This document shows positions 54,239 through 62,324 of a DNA stretch of 64,000 nucleotides, piece by piece. Numbering within the stretch: position 1 is the stretch's first letter; each line of letters begins with the position of its first letter. The notes beneath the pieces are model-generated. The model did no database searches and was not told where the DNA came from. It saw nothing but the letters and a program-made list of their open reading frames with translations. Location: NCBI GenBank assembly GCA_016719225.1, contig JADKAN010000004.1, positions 558,001-622,000 of the forward strand, read 5' to 3'. The DNA comes from Flavobacteriales bacterium (lineage in GTDB: Bacteria > Bacteroidota > Bacteroidia > Flavobacteriales_F > PHOS-HE28). A program made the translations under genes and the position numbers.

Positions 54239-55324
54239 CTACTTCGTCCCCAACAATGTTTTCGCCTGTTCAGCGTAGAAACCGCCGCCGTTGGCGATGC
54301 GCTCCAAACCCGGTCGCGCAGCTTGCCTACCGTTCTCTTTGTCCGTGGCCAAGGCTTCGTACCATACCGCCTCTTCGGCAAAACTGTCCACAACATTCAC
54401 TGCCGCGGCATGTAACAGCTTCGAAGCCCGTGGGTACAGACCCAGCCGGTAGCAGGCCAATCCGGCATAGAACTGCGCGTTCACATCGGCAGGGTATTGG
54501 CCAAGGAGGAAGTACAGGTCGTCCAACGCGATACGGTCGTTGCCTTTTGCGAGGGCGCCTAATGAGCTTTCCATGAAATCCAGATAGGGCTGGGCGGAAG
54601 GAGCTCCAGCGTCGCCTTTTCCGATGCCCTTGTTCGCAGGAACGCCAGGAGAAGGAAGCACGGGGGAATTCACACCGTAGAGCTCAAGCGGATGAACCAC
54701 TTTCAGGTCGTGCAGGAAGACCAATTTCCTGGATGGTCTTGTGCTCCGGGGTTTTTTTGGCGCGGCAGGTGCCTGATCATGTTCCACTGTTACCGGTTGC
54801 GTAGCGATACGCTCCACGATCTCCCGCTTCACTGTTTCGGTGTGTGCTCCAGGCGCATCAAACCGTTCAGGTGTTGTGCGTTGGAATTGTTTTGGCGTGT
54901 TTGCCGGCAGGGCGGCGATCTCCGCATGAACAACTTGCAAAGTGCTTTCCACAGCCGCAGGAACAACTTGCGGAAGAACTTCTTGTCTCACTTGGACAAT
55001 GGGCCTCGGAGCATCTTGGACCGGCACATTCACCGGCCAGAAATACCACGTCCCAAGGCCCATCAGCACTATCAAAACTGGAACAAGGAAGGAATTCCAC
55101 TTCACCGTCCCGCTTTGGAAATCCGGCTTGTGCAATTCCGCGAGCGCGGACAACGATCCCGGGTGCTCCAGTCCCTCTACTGCATCACGGAGCAGCGGGT
55201 CACCTTCAATGCGAAGTTCCACCGCGTGGCGTTCCTCCGGGGAAAGCAAGCCACCGGCATAGCGTTCCAGCAGCTCGTGGCTAAGCGGCGAGCGCGGCGT
55301 GAAGGGATCAGTGCTGTGGTCCAT
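54239..55324 (-). CDS. Anti-sigma-factor-like membrane protein with TPR-like C-terminus
   Basis: A 361-residue protein. N-terminal LSHELLERYAGGLLSPEERHAVELRI resembles anti-sigma-factor N-domains (without zinc motif). One transmembrane helix (FLVPVLIVLMGLGTWYFWPV, about 80-99), a long Pro-rich periplasmic linker, then TPR-like helices near the C-terminus (FYAGLACYRLGLYPRASKLLHAAA). It overlaps the ECF sigma gene by 17 bases, so it probably holds that sigma factor at the membrane (inference). Confidence 0.78.
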   Translation of the reverse strand: MDHSTDPFTPRSPLSHELLERYAGGLLSPEERHAVELRIEGDPLLRDAVEGLEHPGSLSALAELHKPDFQSGTVKWNSFLVPVLIVLMGLGTWYFWPVNVPVQDAPRPIVQVRQEVLPQVVPAAVESTLQVVHAEIAALPANTPKQFQRTTPERFDAPGAHTETVKREIVERIATQPVTVEHDQAPAAPKKPRSTRPSRKLVFLHDLKVVHPLELYGVNSPVLPSPGVPANKGIGKGDAGAPSAQPYLDFMESSLGALAKGNDRIALDDLYFLLGQYPADVNAQFYAGLACYRLGLYPRASKLLHAAAVNVVDSFAEEAVWYEALATDKENGRQAARPGLERIANGGGFYAEQAKTLLGTK

Positions 55325-55868
55325 GGCGTTCCAATGCTATGCGCAGGTTCCTCCTGCCGTTCTGAAGATGACTGCGCACTTGTTCAAGCGGGTAACCCGT
55401 GCGCTCGGCCACTTCTTGGTAACTCTTCCGATCCAAATAGAAAAGGCGTATGCAGGCTTCTTGTCCTTCGGGCAACAGCGTGATGGCCATCTCCAATTCC
55501 TGCAACGAGGCTTCGTGTAGAACCGCTTCATCCCCTTGGTCGTCCTGTGGCTGCAAGGCCATGTCCGATCGCACCGTTGAACCCGTTTTGCGCAACATCA
55601 TCAGGCACCGGTTCCGGATGACGACATGCACCCACGGACGGAACGCTTTCACCTCGTGCGCCACGATCAACGCCGGCAACTCAGCGAACAGCCCCATCAC
55701 CGCGTCCTTGCTAACCTCAACGTCTTTCAAGTACTTCATGGCGACGCCGAACAACAAGTGTGCATATCGGTCCCACAACATCCCCAATGAAGAACGGTCG
55801 CCAGCGCGAAGCCTAGCGACCAATTCCTCATCGGAAAGGCCCGGAGCGATCTTGTTGCGGAGGAACAT
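55308..55868 (-). CDS. ECF-type RNA polymerase sigma factor
   Basis: A 186-residue sigma-70-family protein. Region 2 (LWDRYAHLLFGVAMKYLKD, LPALIVAHEVKAFRPWVHVVIRNRCLMMLRK) and region 4 (LPEGQEACIRLFYLDRKSYQEVAERTGYPLEQVRSHLQNGRRNL) are clear. The partner anti-sigma-like gene overlaps its 3' end and the TonB plug protein lies upstream. Confidence 0.93.
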   Translation of the reverse strand: MFLRNKIAPGLSDEELVARLRAGDRSSLGMLWDRYAHLLFGVAMKYLKDVEVSKDAVMGLFAELPALIVAHEVKAFRPWVHVVIRNRCLMMLRKTGSTVRSDMALQPQDDQGDEAVLHEASLQELEMAITLLPEGQEACIRLFYLDRKSYQEVAERTGYPLEQVRSHLQNGRRNLRIALERHGPQH

Positions 55869-55911
55869 GCCGAAGCGGCTGGGTGGTTGTTGGTGTAAGC
55901 GCAGGCCGATA

Positions 55912-55932
55912 ACTCAAGACTCCGGACTCATG
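55912..55932. repeat. 7-nt-period repeat (ACTCnnG type)
   Basis: ACTCAAG, ACTCCGG, ACTCATG in succession, immediately after the stop codon of the plug gene. Same family as 56732-56767. Confidence 0.55.
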
Positions 55933-55934
55933 CA

Positions 55935-56654
55935 CTATCTGTTGGAATTCCGCTGCTGCCAGAGGTCAAAGAAATTCTTCGTTTCAATGGCCACCACGCC
56001 GCCGGTCACATCTCCATATTTCGCGGGAAGGCCGCCGGTGTAAACGCTAACGCTATTGATCGCATCCGATGGTACCCCGGGGTTGTTCCCTTGCACTTTC
56101 ACCCCGTCCACGAAGTAAGCCATGGAACCGCTGCGCGACCCGCGGAAGTAGAGCTCATCGCTATTGGCTGCCTTGGTAACACCGGGCGTCATGCTGGCGA
56201 TCATTTTTATCGGATCCTTGCGGACGGCGTTGGTCTTGATCTGCGCTGTGGTCATCACGATGCGCGAAGGGTCGTCAGGGCGGAACAACGGCTCTTCCCA
56301 CCGCTTTCTCACCACTACGACAGGACCAAGTGTGGAGTTCAACGAGATGTCCGCCAATCGAGTGATGAGGCCCGGGTCCACCCGAACGCCCGAAAGTTCG
56401 AACGGGTTGAAGCCCAAGCCGGTGGCCGAAACCTTGTATTCGCCCGGTGATAGCGGCTTTATCGTGTAGCGCCCTTCGAGATCTGTTTGCGCACCAAGAA
56501 TATTACCTCCCTGTTCAGCCCTTACCACGCAAAAGGGGAGGCCGGCTCCTTCCGCATCCAGCACTTTGCCCTGGATCTCGCCGGTGTCCTGTGCCTGGGC
56601 CACCGCACTACCGACCAATGCCAGCAGTGTGATAATTGTCCGTGTGTTCTTCAT
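55935..56654 (-). CDS. Barrel-less TonB-dependent receptor plug protein with carboxypeptidase-like domain
   Basis: A 239-residue secreted protein: signal peptide (about 1-21), CarboxypepD_reg-like domain (IQGKVLDAEGAGLPFCVVRAEQGG...TDLEGRYTI) and a TonB plug domain (NSDELYFRGSRSGSMAYFVDGVKV, INSVSVYTGGLPAKYGDVTGGVVAIET). It ends where a receptor barrel would begin. Such short proteins occur in Bacteroidota; role unknown. It precedes the sigma factor gene by 66 bases. Confidence 0.86.
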   Translation of the reverse strand: MKNTRTIITLLALVGSAVAQAQDTGEIQGKVLDAEGAGLPFCVVRAEQGGNILGAQTDLEGRYTIKPLSPGEYKVSATGLGFNPFELSGVRVDPGLITRLADISLNSTLGPVVVVRKRWEEPLFRPDDPSRIVMTTAQIKTNAVRKDPIKMIASMTPGVTKAANSDELYFRGSRSGSMAYFVDGVKVQGNNPGVPSDAINSVSVYTGGLPAKYGDVTGGVVAIETKNFFDLWQQRNSNR

Positions 56655-56731
56655 CGCTGTTGCGGGTGTTGTTCCACAAGAGGATGCACGCAATAGGGTT
56701 AATGCATAAATAGACAGAAGCCCCGACCCTT

Positions 56732-56767
56732 GGACCCAAGACTCAGGACTCGAGACTTCTCAGGTCC
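56732..56767. repeat. 7-nt-period repeat with inverted ends GGACC/GGTCC
   Basis: GGACCCA, AGACTCA, GGACTCG, AGACTTC in exact succession, then TCAGGTCC, which inverts the first bases. Located between the plug gene start and the end of the NifU gene. Confidence 0.6.
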
Positions 56768-56776
56768 AGACGCTAA

Positions 56777-57391
56777 CTAAAGCTCTTCCGCTACTACTTC
56801 CCGGACCCCCGGCACCATCTGCTTCATCAGGTTCTCGATCCCGCCCTTCAACGTGACCATGCTGCTGGGACAGCCGCTGCAACTACCGCGCAGCGAAACG
56901 GCGAGGATCCCGTCCTTGAAGGATTTGAAAGCGATATGCCCACCGTCGCTCTCTACGTTGGGCCGCACGTATTCCTCCAGCACTGCGATGATCTGTTCCT
57001 CATCCTTCGTGTTCGGCTTGGAATGTGAAACAGCGCGCTCGTTCGCATCGGCTAAGCTTTGCGCAGGTGCGTCGGAAAGCACTACGCGGCCATCGGTGTT
57101 CAGGTATTCCTGGATGTACTCCCGAAGCTCGATCTGCACCATGTCCCAATCGATGCTATTGTTCTTGGTGACGGTAATGAAATTGCCGCTGATGAAAACA
57201 CCGGTGACGAACGGTAGGTTGAACACTTTCGCCGCGAGCGGAGAAACCGCCTCCGCTTCTTCCGGAGAGGTGAATTCCATCAGTCGGCCTTCCGGCACCA
57301 AGGGACGGCCGGTCACAAAACGCATGGTGGCCGGGTTGGGTGTGGACTCGGCATAGACCGATACAGGAAGGCGTTTTTCAGTGGTTTCCAT
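56777..57391 (-). CDS. NifU/Nfu-type Fe-S scaffold or carrier protein
   Basis: A 204-residue cytoplasmic protein. N-terminal Nfu_N domain (AESTPNPATMRFVTG, SPLAAKVFNLPFVTGVFISGNFITVTK) and C-terminal NifU domain with the cluster-binding CSGCPSS motif in SLRGSCSGCPSSMVTLKGGIE. It carries 4Fe-4S clusters to apoproteins. A perfect -7 box lies 7 bases before the ATG. Confidence 0.95.
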   Translation of the reverse strand: METTEKRLPVSVYAESTPNPATMRFVTGRPLVPEGRLMEFTSPEEAEAVSPLAAKVFNLPFVTGVFISGNFITVTKNNSIDWDMVQIELREYIQEYLNTDGRVVLSDAPAQSLADANERAVSHSKPNTKDEEQIIAVLEEYVRPNVESDGGHIAFKSFKDGILAVSLRGSCSGCPSSMVTLKGGIENLMKQMVPGVREVVAEEL

Positions 57392-57398
57392 GGGGAGG

Positions 57399-57406
57399 CA
57401 AAGGTA
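57399..57406 (-). promoter_or_regulatory. -7 promoter box TACCTTTG, 7 nt before the NifU-family ATG
   Basis: Perfect TAnnTTTG, followed by CCTCCCC and the ATG; predicts a leaderless message. Confidence 0.6.
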
Positions 57407-57576
57407 CGGGTCGGGATGTAGGAGGTGAAAACACAGTCACAGGAACAAGGTGGCTTCGATCAGGGCATTATGGAAATTCGAGGCAGACCTTCCAATATAT
57501 TCCGGATGCGCCTTGCCAATGCGTGGCTTCCCAAGCATGAGCACTCTTATTATGCAACCTTCCTTGCATAGCCACG

Positions 57577-57584
57577 TATCTTTG
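57577..57584 (+). promoter_or_regulatory. -7 promoter box TATCTTTG, 6 nt before the ATG at 57591
   Basis: Perfect TAnnTTTG; followed by TTGTTC and ATG. First box of the metal-cluster transcript. Confidence 0.6.
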
Positions 57585-57590
57585 TTGTTC

Positions 57591-57998
57591 ATGCATCCCA
57601 TGCGTTCCCTCCGTTCGAAAGGACTTTCGGTCTTGGCCATGCTCGTGCTTTTGTTAGGCACGGTCGCGCCGGCCATGGCGCGTATGACCTGTATCATGGG
57701 CGGTCCGAGTATCCTCAGCATCGGTCAAGCCGAGGAGTGTTCCCCGGTGGACCATGCACATCCCACTCCCACTGTGCAGGCCACCTGCTGCGAAGTGTTG
57801 CAGGCAAATCCCCAGCGTTCAAGTTTTGTACCGGCCAGTAGCGCAATGGTCCCAGTGCTCGTTGCCGTGGTGCTTCCTGCCGTGGTGATCCCTGCGGAAG
57901 TAGCAGCTCCGGTCGTTCTGTGCGATGTGCGGTTCTCTCGCCCACCGCCCTTGGCCCGCTCACAGCGTTTGGCCACTTTCGGTTCCTACCTCCTCTAG
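57591..57998 (+). CDS. Small secreted Cys-containing protein of unknown function
   Basis: A 135-residue protein with an N-terminal signal (about residues 10-31, LSVLAMLVLLLGTVAPAMA), five Cys in the short mature part, including a Cys pair (ATCCEVL) and a single Cys in DHAHPTPTVQ context, and a hydrophobic segment near 80-105. Not a family I recognise. Its position before a TonB receptor and an HMA protein suggests metal handling (inference). Confidence 0.72.
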   Translation: MHPMRSLRSKGLSVLAMLVLLLGTVAPAMARMTCIMGGPSILSIGQAEECSPVDHAHPTPTVQATCCEVLQANPQRSSFVPASSAMVPVLVAVVLPAVVIPAEVAAPVVLCDVRFSRPPPLARSQRLATFGSYLL

Positions 57999-58074
57999 AA
58001 CGTCTTTCCCGGTGAAGGCTGCAGCTCCTGCTGTGGTCTGTTCATGTTGTTTTCACCCCGAAGACTTTTTCTGA

Positions 58075-58200
58075 ATGAGACCAAAACAAGTGATCATGTT
58101 TCTCGCACTGTCCGCATCGGCCAGTGCGCTCGTTGCGCAGAACAGCGTGACCGGCGTGGTCCGCACCCGCACGTCCGACAAGAGCGTGTGCGCCCCTGCC
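58075..58200 (+). pseudogene. Out-of-frame N-terminus of the TonB-dependent receptor
   Basis: A signal peptide (MRPKQVIMFLALSASASALVAQ) and the start of a CarboxypepD_reg-like domain (NSVTGVVRTRTSDKSV) are read from the ATG at 58075. After about 58195, around GTGTGCGCCCCTG, the sense continues one base later (PLPDARVGWAGGAAVMSDSSGHF) in the frame of the main receptor gene. The two parts form one continuous N-domain, so a single-base indel separates them. Confidence 0.75.
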
Positions 58201-58210
58201 CGATGCCCGC

Positions 58211-60325
58211 GTGGGCTGGGCAGGTGGTGCCGCCGTGATGAGCGACTCCAGTGGACATTTCGCGCTTCCGTTGCCTGCTGCTTGGCCTGCAACGCTCGTT
58301 ACCACTTCTTTCTCCACTTCACCCGATTCACTGCGTTTGGAAGCCGCGCCCAGCAAGCCGCTCACGATCATGGTGCAGGGCTCAGTGCAACTCGCCGCGG
58401 CCGAGATCAGTGAACGCCAGGCCAGTACCCGGCTCAGCCTACAGTCGTTGCAAGCGATCGAGTCCATCGGCGCGCGCGAGCTGAAGCGGGCTGCGTGCTG
58501 CGACATCAGCGAGAGTTTCGAGACCAATGCCACGGTGGATATCAACTACAGTGATGCCGTGAGCGGGACCAAGACCATCCGCATGCTGGGCCTTGACGGC
58601 AAATACGCGCAGATCAGCATGGAGAACATCCCCTTCGTGCGTGGGCTCTCCTCCAACTCCGGACTTACGCTGATCCCCGGGCCATGGATCCAGGACATTA
58701 ACGTTAGCAAGGGCATCGGTACAGCAGTGAACGGTCCAAATGCCATGACCGGCCAGATCGACCTCTGTCTGTTGGACCCGGCCACGGCACCCACGCTCTT
58801 TACTAACCTTTACGTCAACAGCCAAAGCCGCACGGAACTGAACGTGAACGCCGCGCAGCACCTCGGAAAGGCCGGCGATAATATCCTGATGGTGCAGGGG
58901 AACCTGATGCAGCGCGAGCTGGATGATAATGGGGATGGCTTCCGCGACCAACCCCTGACCAAGCGCTTCAACATCATGGACCGCTGGATCCAGCACACGG
59001 ACAAACGCACCACGCAGGTGATCCTACGTTATGTGACCGATCTACGGAACGGCGGCCAGATGGACGATGCGCGGATCGGGGAAAGCTCCGGCGGGAGGCG
59101 CTACGGTGTGGACATTGACAACGAAATGGCGGACATCATCGTGAAGAACGGCTGGATCTTGAATGATCCGGGCAAGAGCATCGGCATCCTTACCGGCTTC
59201 CGGAACAACACCATTTCCTCCGTCTTCGGCGACCGCAACTACCAAGGTGCACAGCGCAGCGGCTATGCGAACGTGGTGTACCAGCAACTGCTGAACGGAA
59301 AAGACCAGATCAAGGCGGGTGCCAGCTTCCAGTTCGATGATTATGACGAACTCTTCCAGCAGCCTTTGGACCAACGGCTCGACCTCGGTCGCACGGAAAG
59401 GATGCCTGGCGTATTCGCTGAATACACCCGCATGCGGAACCGCTTCACCTTAGTGGCAGGCCTGCGTGCCGACTACAACAGCGAATATGGCGAAGCGATC
59501 AGCCCGCGGATACACTTGAAGTATGACATCGCGCCGCTTACCACCATCCGCTTCTCGGGTGGCAGCGGCTTCCGTAGCGCGAACCCGATCATGGAGAACG
59601 CAGCAGCATTAGCCAGTTCGCGTCGCGTGGAATTCGACGGCGCGCTCGGCTTTGAGCGCTCTTGGAACACCGGCATCTCGTTGCTGCACAAGTTCAAGTG
59701 GTTCGGCAAGAAATGGTCGTTGGCGCTGGATGCATACCGCACGGACTTCACGGCACAAGTGGTGGCGGACATGGATCGGGATCCCCAAGTATTGGCCTTT
59801 TACATGCTGGATGGCCCGAGCTATGCCAATAGCGTGCTCGCGGACGTACAGGTACAACTCAGCAAACAATGGGAGATGAAGGCAAGCTACCGCTACTATG
59901 ATGCGGAGACCACCTACGATGGCGTATTGCGCGAACGCCCATTGGTACCTGGTCACCGGGGCTTGGTGGACCTCGGCTACACCGCGAAGGACGAAAAATG
60001 GCGCTTCGACATCACGCTCAATGGCTTCGGAACGGCGCGGCTGCCAAGCACCGCATCCAATCCAGAGGAATTCCAGCTCGGGGACCGCTCTCCGGCGTAT
60101 GCCACGCTGAATGCACAGATCACACGGGTGATGGGGGCTTGGGAATTTTACCTCGGAGGGGAGAACCTCACCGGCACCTTACAGAACAGGCAGATCCTCG
60201 ACCCCGGGGATCCGTTCGGCCCGTATTTTGACGCCTCCATGATCTGGGGCCCCACCAACACGCAAATGGCCTACTTCGGCCTGCGTTTCACCTTGAAAGA
60301 AAAACCCAAAACATCCACTCTTTGA
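58211..60325 (+). CDS. TonB-dependent receptor of the putative copper/metal cluster (frameshifted start)
   Basis: The 704-residue frame begins inside the carboxypeptidase-like N-domain (GWAGGAAVMSDSSGHF); signal peptide and first strands are in the previous frame. Plug domain: DISESFETNATVDINYSDAVSGTKTIRMLGLDGKYAQIS, NGPNAMTGQIDLCL; barrel: repeated aromatic-rich strands, ending AYFGLRFTL. The plug type and the adjacent HMA protein are shared with copper-linked receptors in Bacteroidota. Overlaps/abuts the HMA gene by TGACCATG. Confidence 0.88.
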   Translation: MGWAGGAAVMSDSSGHFALPLPAAWPATLVTTSFSTSPDSLRLEAAPSKPLTIMVQGSVQLAAAEISERQASTRLSLQSLQAIESIGARELKRAACCDISESFETNATVDINYSDAVSGTKTIRMLGLDGKYAQISMENIPFVRGLSSNSGLTLIPGPWIQDINVSKGIGTAVNGPNAMTGQIDLCLLDPATAPTLFTNLYVNSQSRTELNVNAAQHLGKAGDNILMVQGNLMQRELDDNGDGFRDQPLTKRFNIMDRWIQHTDKRTTQVILRYVTDLRNGGQMDDARIGESSGGRRYGVDIDNEMADIIVKNGWILNDPGKSIGILTGFRNNTISSVFGDRNYQGAQRSGYANVVYQQLLNGKDQIKAGASFQFDDYDELFQQPLDQRLDLGRTERMPGVFAEYTRMRNRFTLVAGLRADYNSEYGEAISPRIHLKYDIAPLTTIRFSGGSGFRSANPIMENAAALASSRRVEFDGALGFERSWNTGISLLHKFKWFGKKWSLALDAYRTDFTAQVVADMDRDPQVLAFYMLDGPSYANSVLADVQVQLSKQWEMKASYRYYDAETTYDGVLRERPLVPGHRGLVDLGYTAKDEKWRFDITLNGFGTARLPSTASNPEEFQLGDRSPAYATLNAQITRVMGAWEFYLGGENLTGTLQNRQILDPGDPFGPYFDASMIWGPTNTQMAYFGLRFTLKEKPKTSTL

Positions 60326-60327
60326 CC

Positions 60328-60807
60328 ATGAAAAACCTCCTGAAAACCGGTGCCTTCCTGCTGCTGCTCGTGGCCGGACGCAGCCAGGCACAAGATGCCG
60401 ATAACTCCAAGCTCGCCTCGGTCGATATCCATACGAACGCAGTATGCGATATGTGCCAGACCACCATCCAGACCGAAATGCTCTACGTGAAGGGCGTGCA
60501 GGCCGTGAATGTGGACCTAGCGGCGAACGTCATCCACGTGGACTACAAAGCGAATAGGACCGACCCCGACAAGCTGCGGGAAGCGGTGGCTAAGCTTGGC
60601 TACATGGCGGACAACCTGATGCCCGACGCCGAAGCCCGCAAGGCATTGCCGGATTGCTGCCAGAAAGAAGGTTGTGGAATGCCGGGGATGCATAAGGAGG
60701 AAGCCGCACCGGCAACGGCGCCCGCTCCTACAACCGAAGCGCCTGAAGAACCCTTGGCACCTACTGCGCCGGCCGCACCTGCTGAACCTGTGGAGCCACA
60801 ACCCTGA
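60328..60807 (+). CDS. Secreted heavy-metal-associated (HMA) domain protein
   Basis: A 159-residue protein: signal peptide (about 1-21), HMA ferredoxin-like domain with the CxxC metal site in AVCDMCQTTIQ, then a Cys/Met/His-rich stretch (DCCQKEGCGMPGMHKEE), and a long Ala/Pro/Glu tail. It should bind Cu(I) or a similar soft metal in the periplasm. Only 2 bases follow the receptor stop, so the two are cotranscribed. Confidence 0.9.
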   Translation: MKNLLKTGAFLLLLVAGRSQAQDADNSKLASVDIHTNAVCDMCQTTIQTEMLYVKGVQAVNVDLAANVIHVDYKANRTDPDKLREAVAKLGYMADNLMPDAEARKALPDCCQKEGCGMPGMHKEEAAPATAPAPTTEAPEEPLAPTAPAAPAEPVEPQP

Positions 60808-60811
60808 GGCG

Positions 60812-61351
60812 ATGGCCTTGATACGCACATTAAAAGGGGTCACGCCTTCGTTCGGCAGTGACCCCTTCCTTGCGGAGACGGCTGTTGTGGTGGGCGATGT
60901 GGTGATGGGTGATGGTTGCAGCGTGTGGTACAACGCCGTGGTGCGTGGCGATGTGAACAGCATCCGTATCGGCCACCGCGTGAATGTCCAGGACGGCGCA
61001 GTACTGCACTGCACCTACCAAAAGTGTGGTCTTCTGATCGGCAACGATGTCAGCATCGGGCACAACGCTATTGTGCACGGCTGCACTGTGGAGGACAAGG
61101 TGCTTATCGGCATGGGCGCCATCGTAATGGACAAGGCGGTGATCGGGACCGGTAGCGTGATAGCGGCAGGAGCGGTGGTCACCCAAGGTACCGTGGTGCA
61201 GCCTCGAAGCCTGATGGCCGGGATACCGGCGAAGCGTATCGGAGCGGTTGGAAAGGAGCTGTCAGAAGGCGAGATCGAGCGGGTGGCTAAAAACTACGGG
61301 GTCTATGCGAGTTGGTACAGGACGGACGATGAAGTTGCTGAAACCTTGTGA
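60812..61351 (+). CDS. Gamma-class carbonic anhydrase family protein
   Basis: A 179-residue left-handed beta-helix (hexapeptide repeats) with zinc-ligand histidines in AVLHCTY, GHNAIVHGC. GCSVWYNAVVRGDVNSIRIG, NVQDGAVLHCTYQ and AAGAVVTQGTVV are family marks. It may hydrate CO2 or act as a paralogous YrdA/CaiE type protein. It starts 4 bases after the HMA gene; a 10-bp hairpin lies within codons 8-19. Confidence 0.92.
   Translation: MALIRTLKGVTPSFGSDPFLAETAVVVGDVVMGDGCSVWYNAVVRGDVNSIRIGHRVNVQDGAVLHCTYQKCGLLIGNDVSIGHNAIVHGCTVEDKVLIGMGAIVMDKAVIGTGSVIAAGAVVTQGTVVQPRSLMAGIPAKRIGAVGKELSEGEIERVAKNYGVYASWYRTDDEVAETL
60834..60867 (+). other. Intragenic hairpin at the start of the gamma carbonic anhydrase gene
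   Basis: AAGGGGTCAC and GTGACCCCTT pair perfectly over 10 bp around a 14-nt loop that can add GCC/GGC. No T tract follows, so termination is unlikely; it could affect coupling with the HMA gene. Confidence 0.45.
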
Positions 61352-61448
61352 AAGGGATGAAGCGATCACTTTCTCAACGTCTGCCCTTCATAGGAATGAG
61401 ATCGACGCAGAGCGGATCGCGCTGGGTCAGATGTCCTGAGCAATTTTG

Positions 61449-62315
61449 CTAAGGCAACCGCAACGATCCGTCCAATTCCCAAGTCCCTTGTTCCACTGCG
61501 GCATTTTTTGATCCTAACCGGTCCAGGATCTTCCGGAAGCTTGCCGGATCTCCACTGGTATAAAAATCCATCAGCCCCGAGTCCTCCATGTTGCCGCCTT
61601 GGTCTTGGAGTGGGTCTTTTAGATCTTCCGATCCTTGGATCAAGCCGTGCTCTTCCAGCAGATGCTTCAAACGCCGTGCGATCGCTTCCGAAGGCTCGAT
61701 AACCCGCACTGTTGGCCCTGTAATGCGCTCGATCAATGGACGCACCAGCGGGTAGTGCGTGCAACCCAGCACCAACGCGTCGATCCCTTGTTCCAACATC
61801 GGCGAGATCCATGCGCGTAGCATCGCCTCTGTCGTCGGGCCGTCGAAGTCGCCTGCATCGATGCGTTGCGCAAGACCGGGGCAGGCCTGTCGGATCACTT
61901 TAACGTCCTGAGCGAAGCGTTCCACAACGTCCGCCAGCACCCGGCCGTCCACCGTTGCGCGAGTGGCGAGCACGCCCACCACACCGGTGCGCGTGTGTTC
62001 CACCGCTGGCTTTACGGCGGGTTCCATGCCTACGATGGGCAGTGTAGGATATTGCTCCCGTAAAGCGCTGAGCGCCGCACTGGAGGCGGTGTTGCAGGCT
62101 ATCACGATGGCATCGCAGCCCTTCGCCAACAGCGCTGTCGTTATCGCCTTGCTGAAGGCCAGGATCTCGTTTTCCGTGCGTTCGCCGTAAGGCACGTGCG
62201 CGTTATCCCCGAAATAGAGCAGGCGCCCCATGGGGAGCGCCTGCCGAATGGCAGTGGCCACGCTTAGGCCACCGATGCCGGAATCAAAAATGCCGATGCG
62301 CGGGGCGTTGCCCAT
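61449..62315 (-). CDS. murI: Glutamate racemase
   Basis: A 288-residue enzyme supplying D-glutamate for peptidoglycan. Motifs IGIFDSGIGGLSVA, the two catalytic Cys in ACNTASS and LGCTHYPL, and YFGDNAHVPYGER. The C-terminal linker (SEDLKDPLQDQGGNMEDSG) before FYTSGDPASF is longer than usual. Last of the bamA-skp-skp-murI run. Confidence 0.96.
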   Translation of the reverse strand: MGNAPRIGIFDSGIGGLSVATAIRQALPMGRLLYFGDNAHVPYGERTENEILAFSKAITTALLAKGCDAIVIACNTASSAALSALREQYPTLPIVGMEPAVKPAVEHTRTGVVGVLATRATVDGRVLADVVERFAQDVKVIRQACPGLAQRIDAGDFDGPTTEAMLRAWISPMLEQGIDALVLGCTHYPLVRPLIERITGPTVRVIEPSEAIARRLKHLLEEHGLIQGSEDLKDPLQDQGGNMEDSGLMDFYTSGDPASFRKILDRLGSKNAAVEQGTWELDGSLRLP

Positions 62316-62324
62316 GCGCCGGGG

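Noticed and set aside
61570..61650. Possible repeat-derived insertion in murI (long C-terminal linker)
   Set aside because: A lengthened linker is visible, but no regular 7-nt units as in mfd and rsgA (some GATC at 8-nt steps instead).
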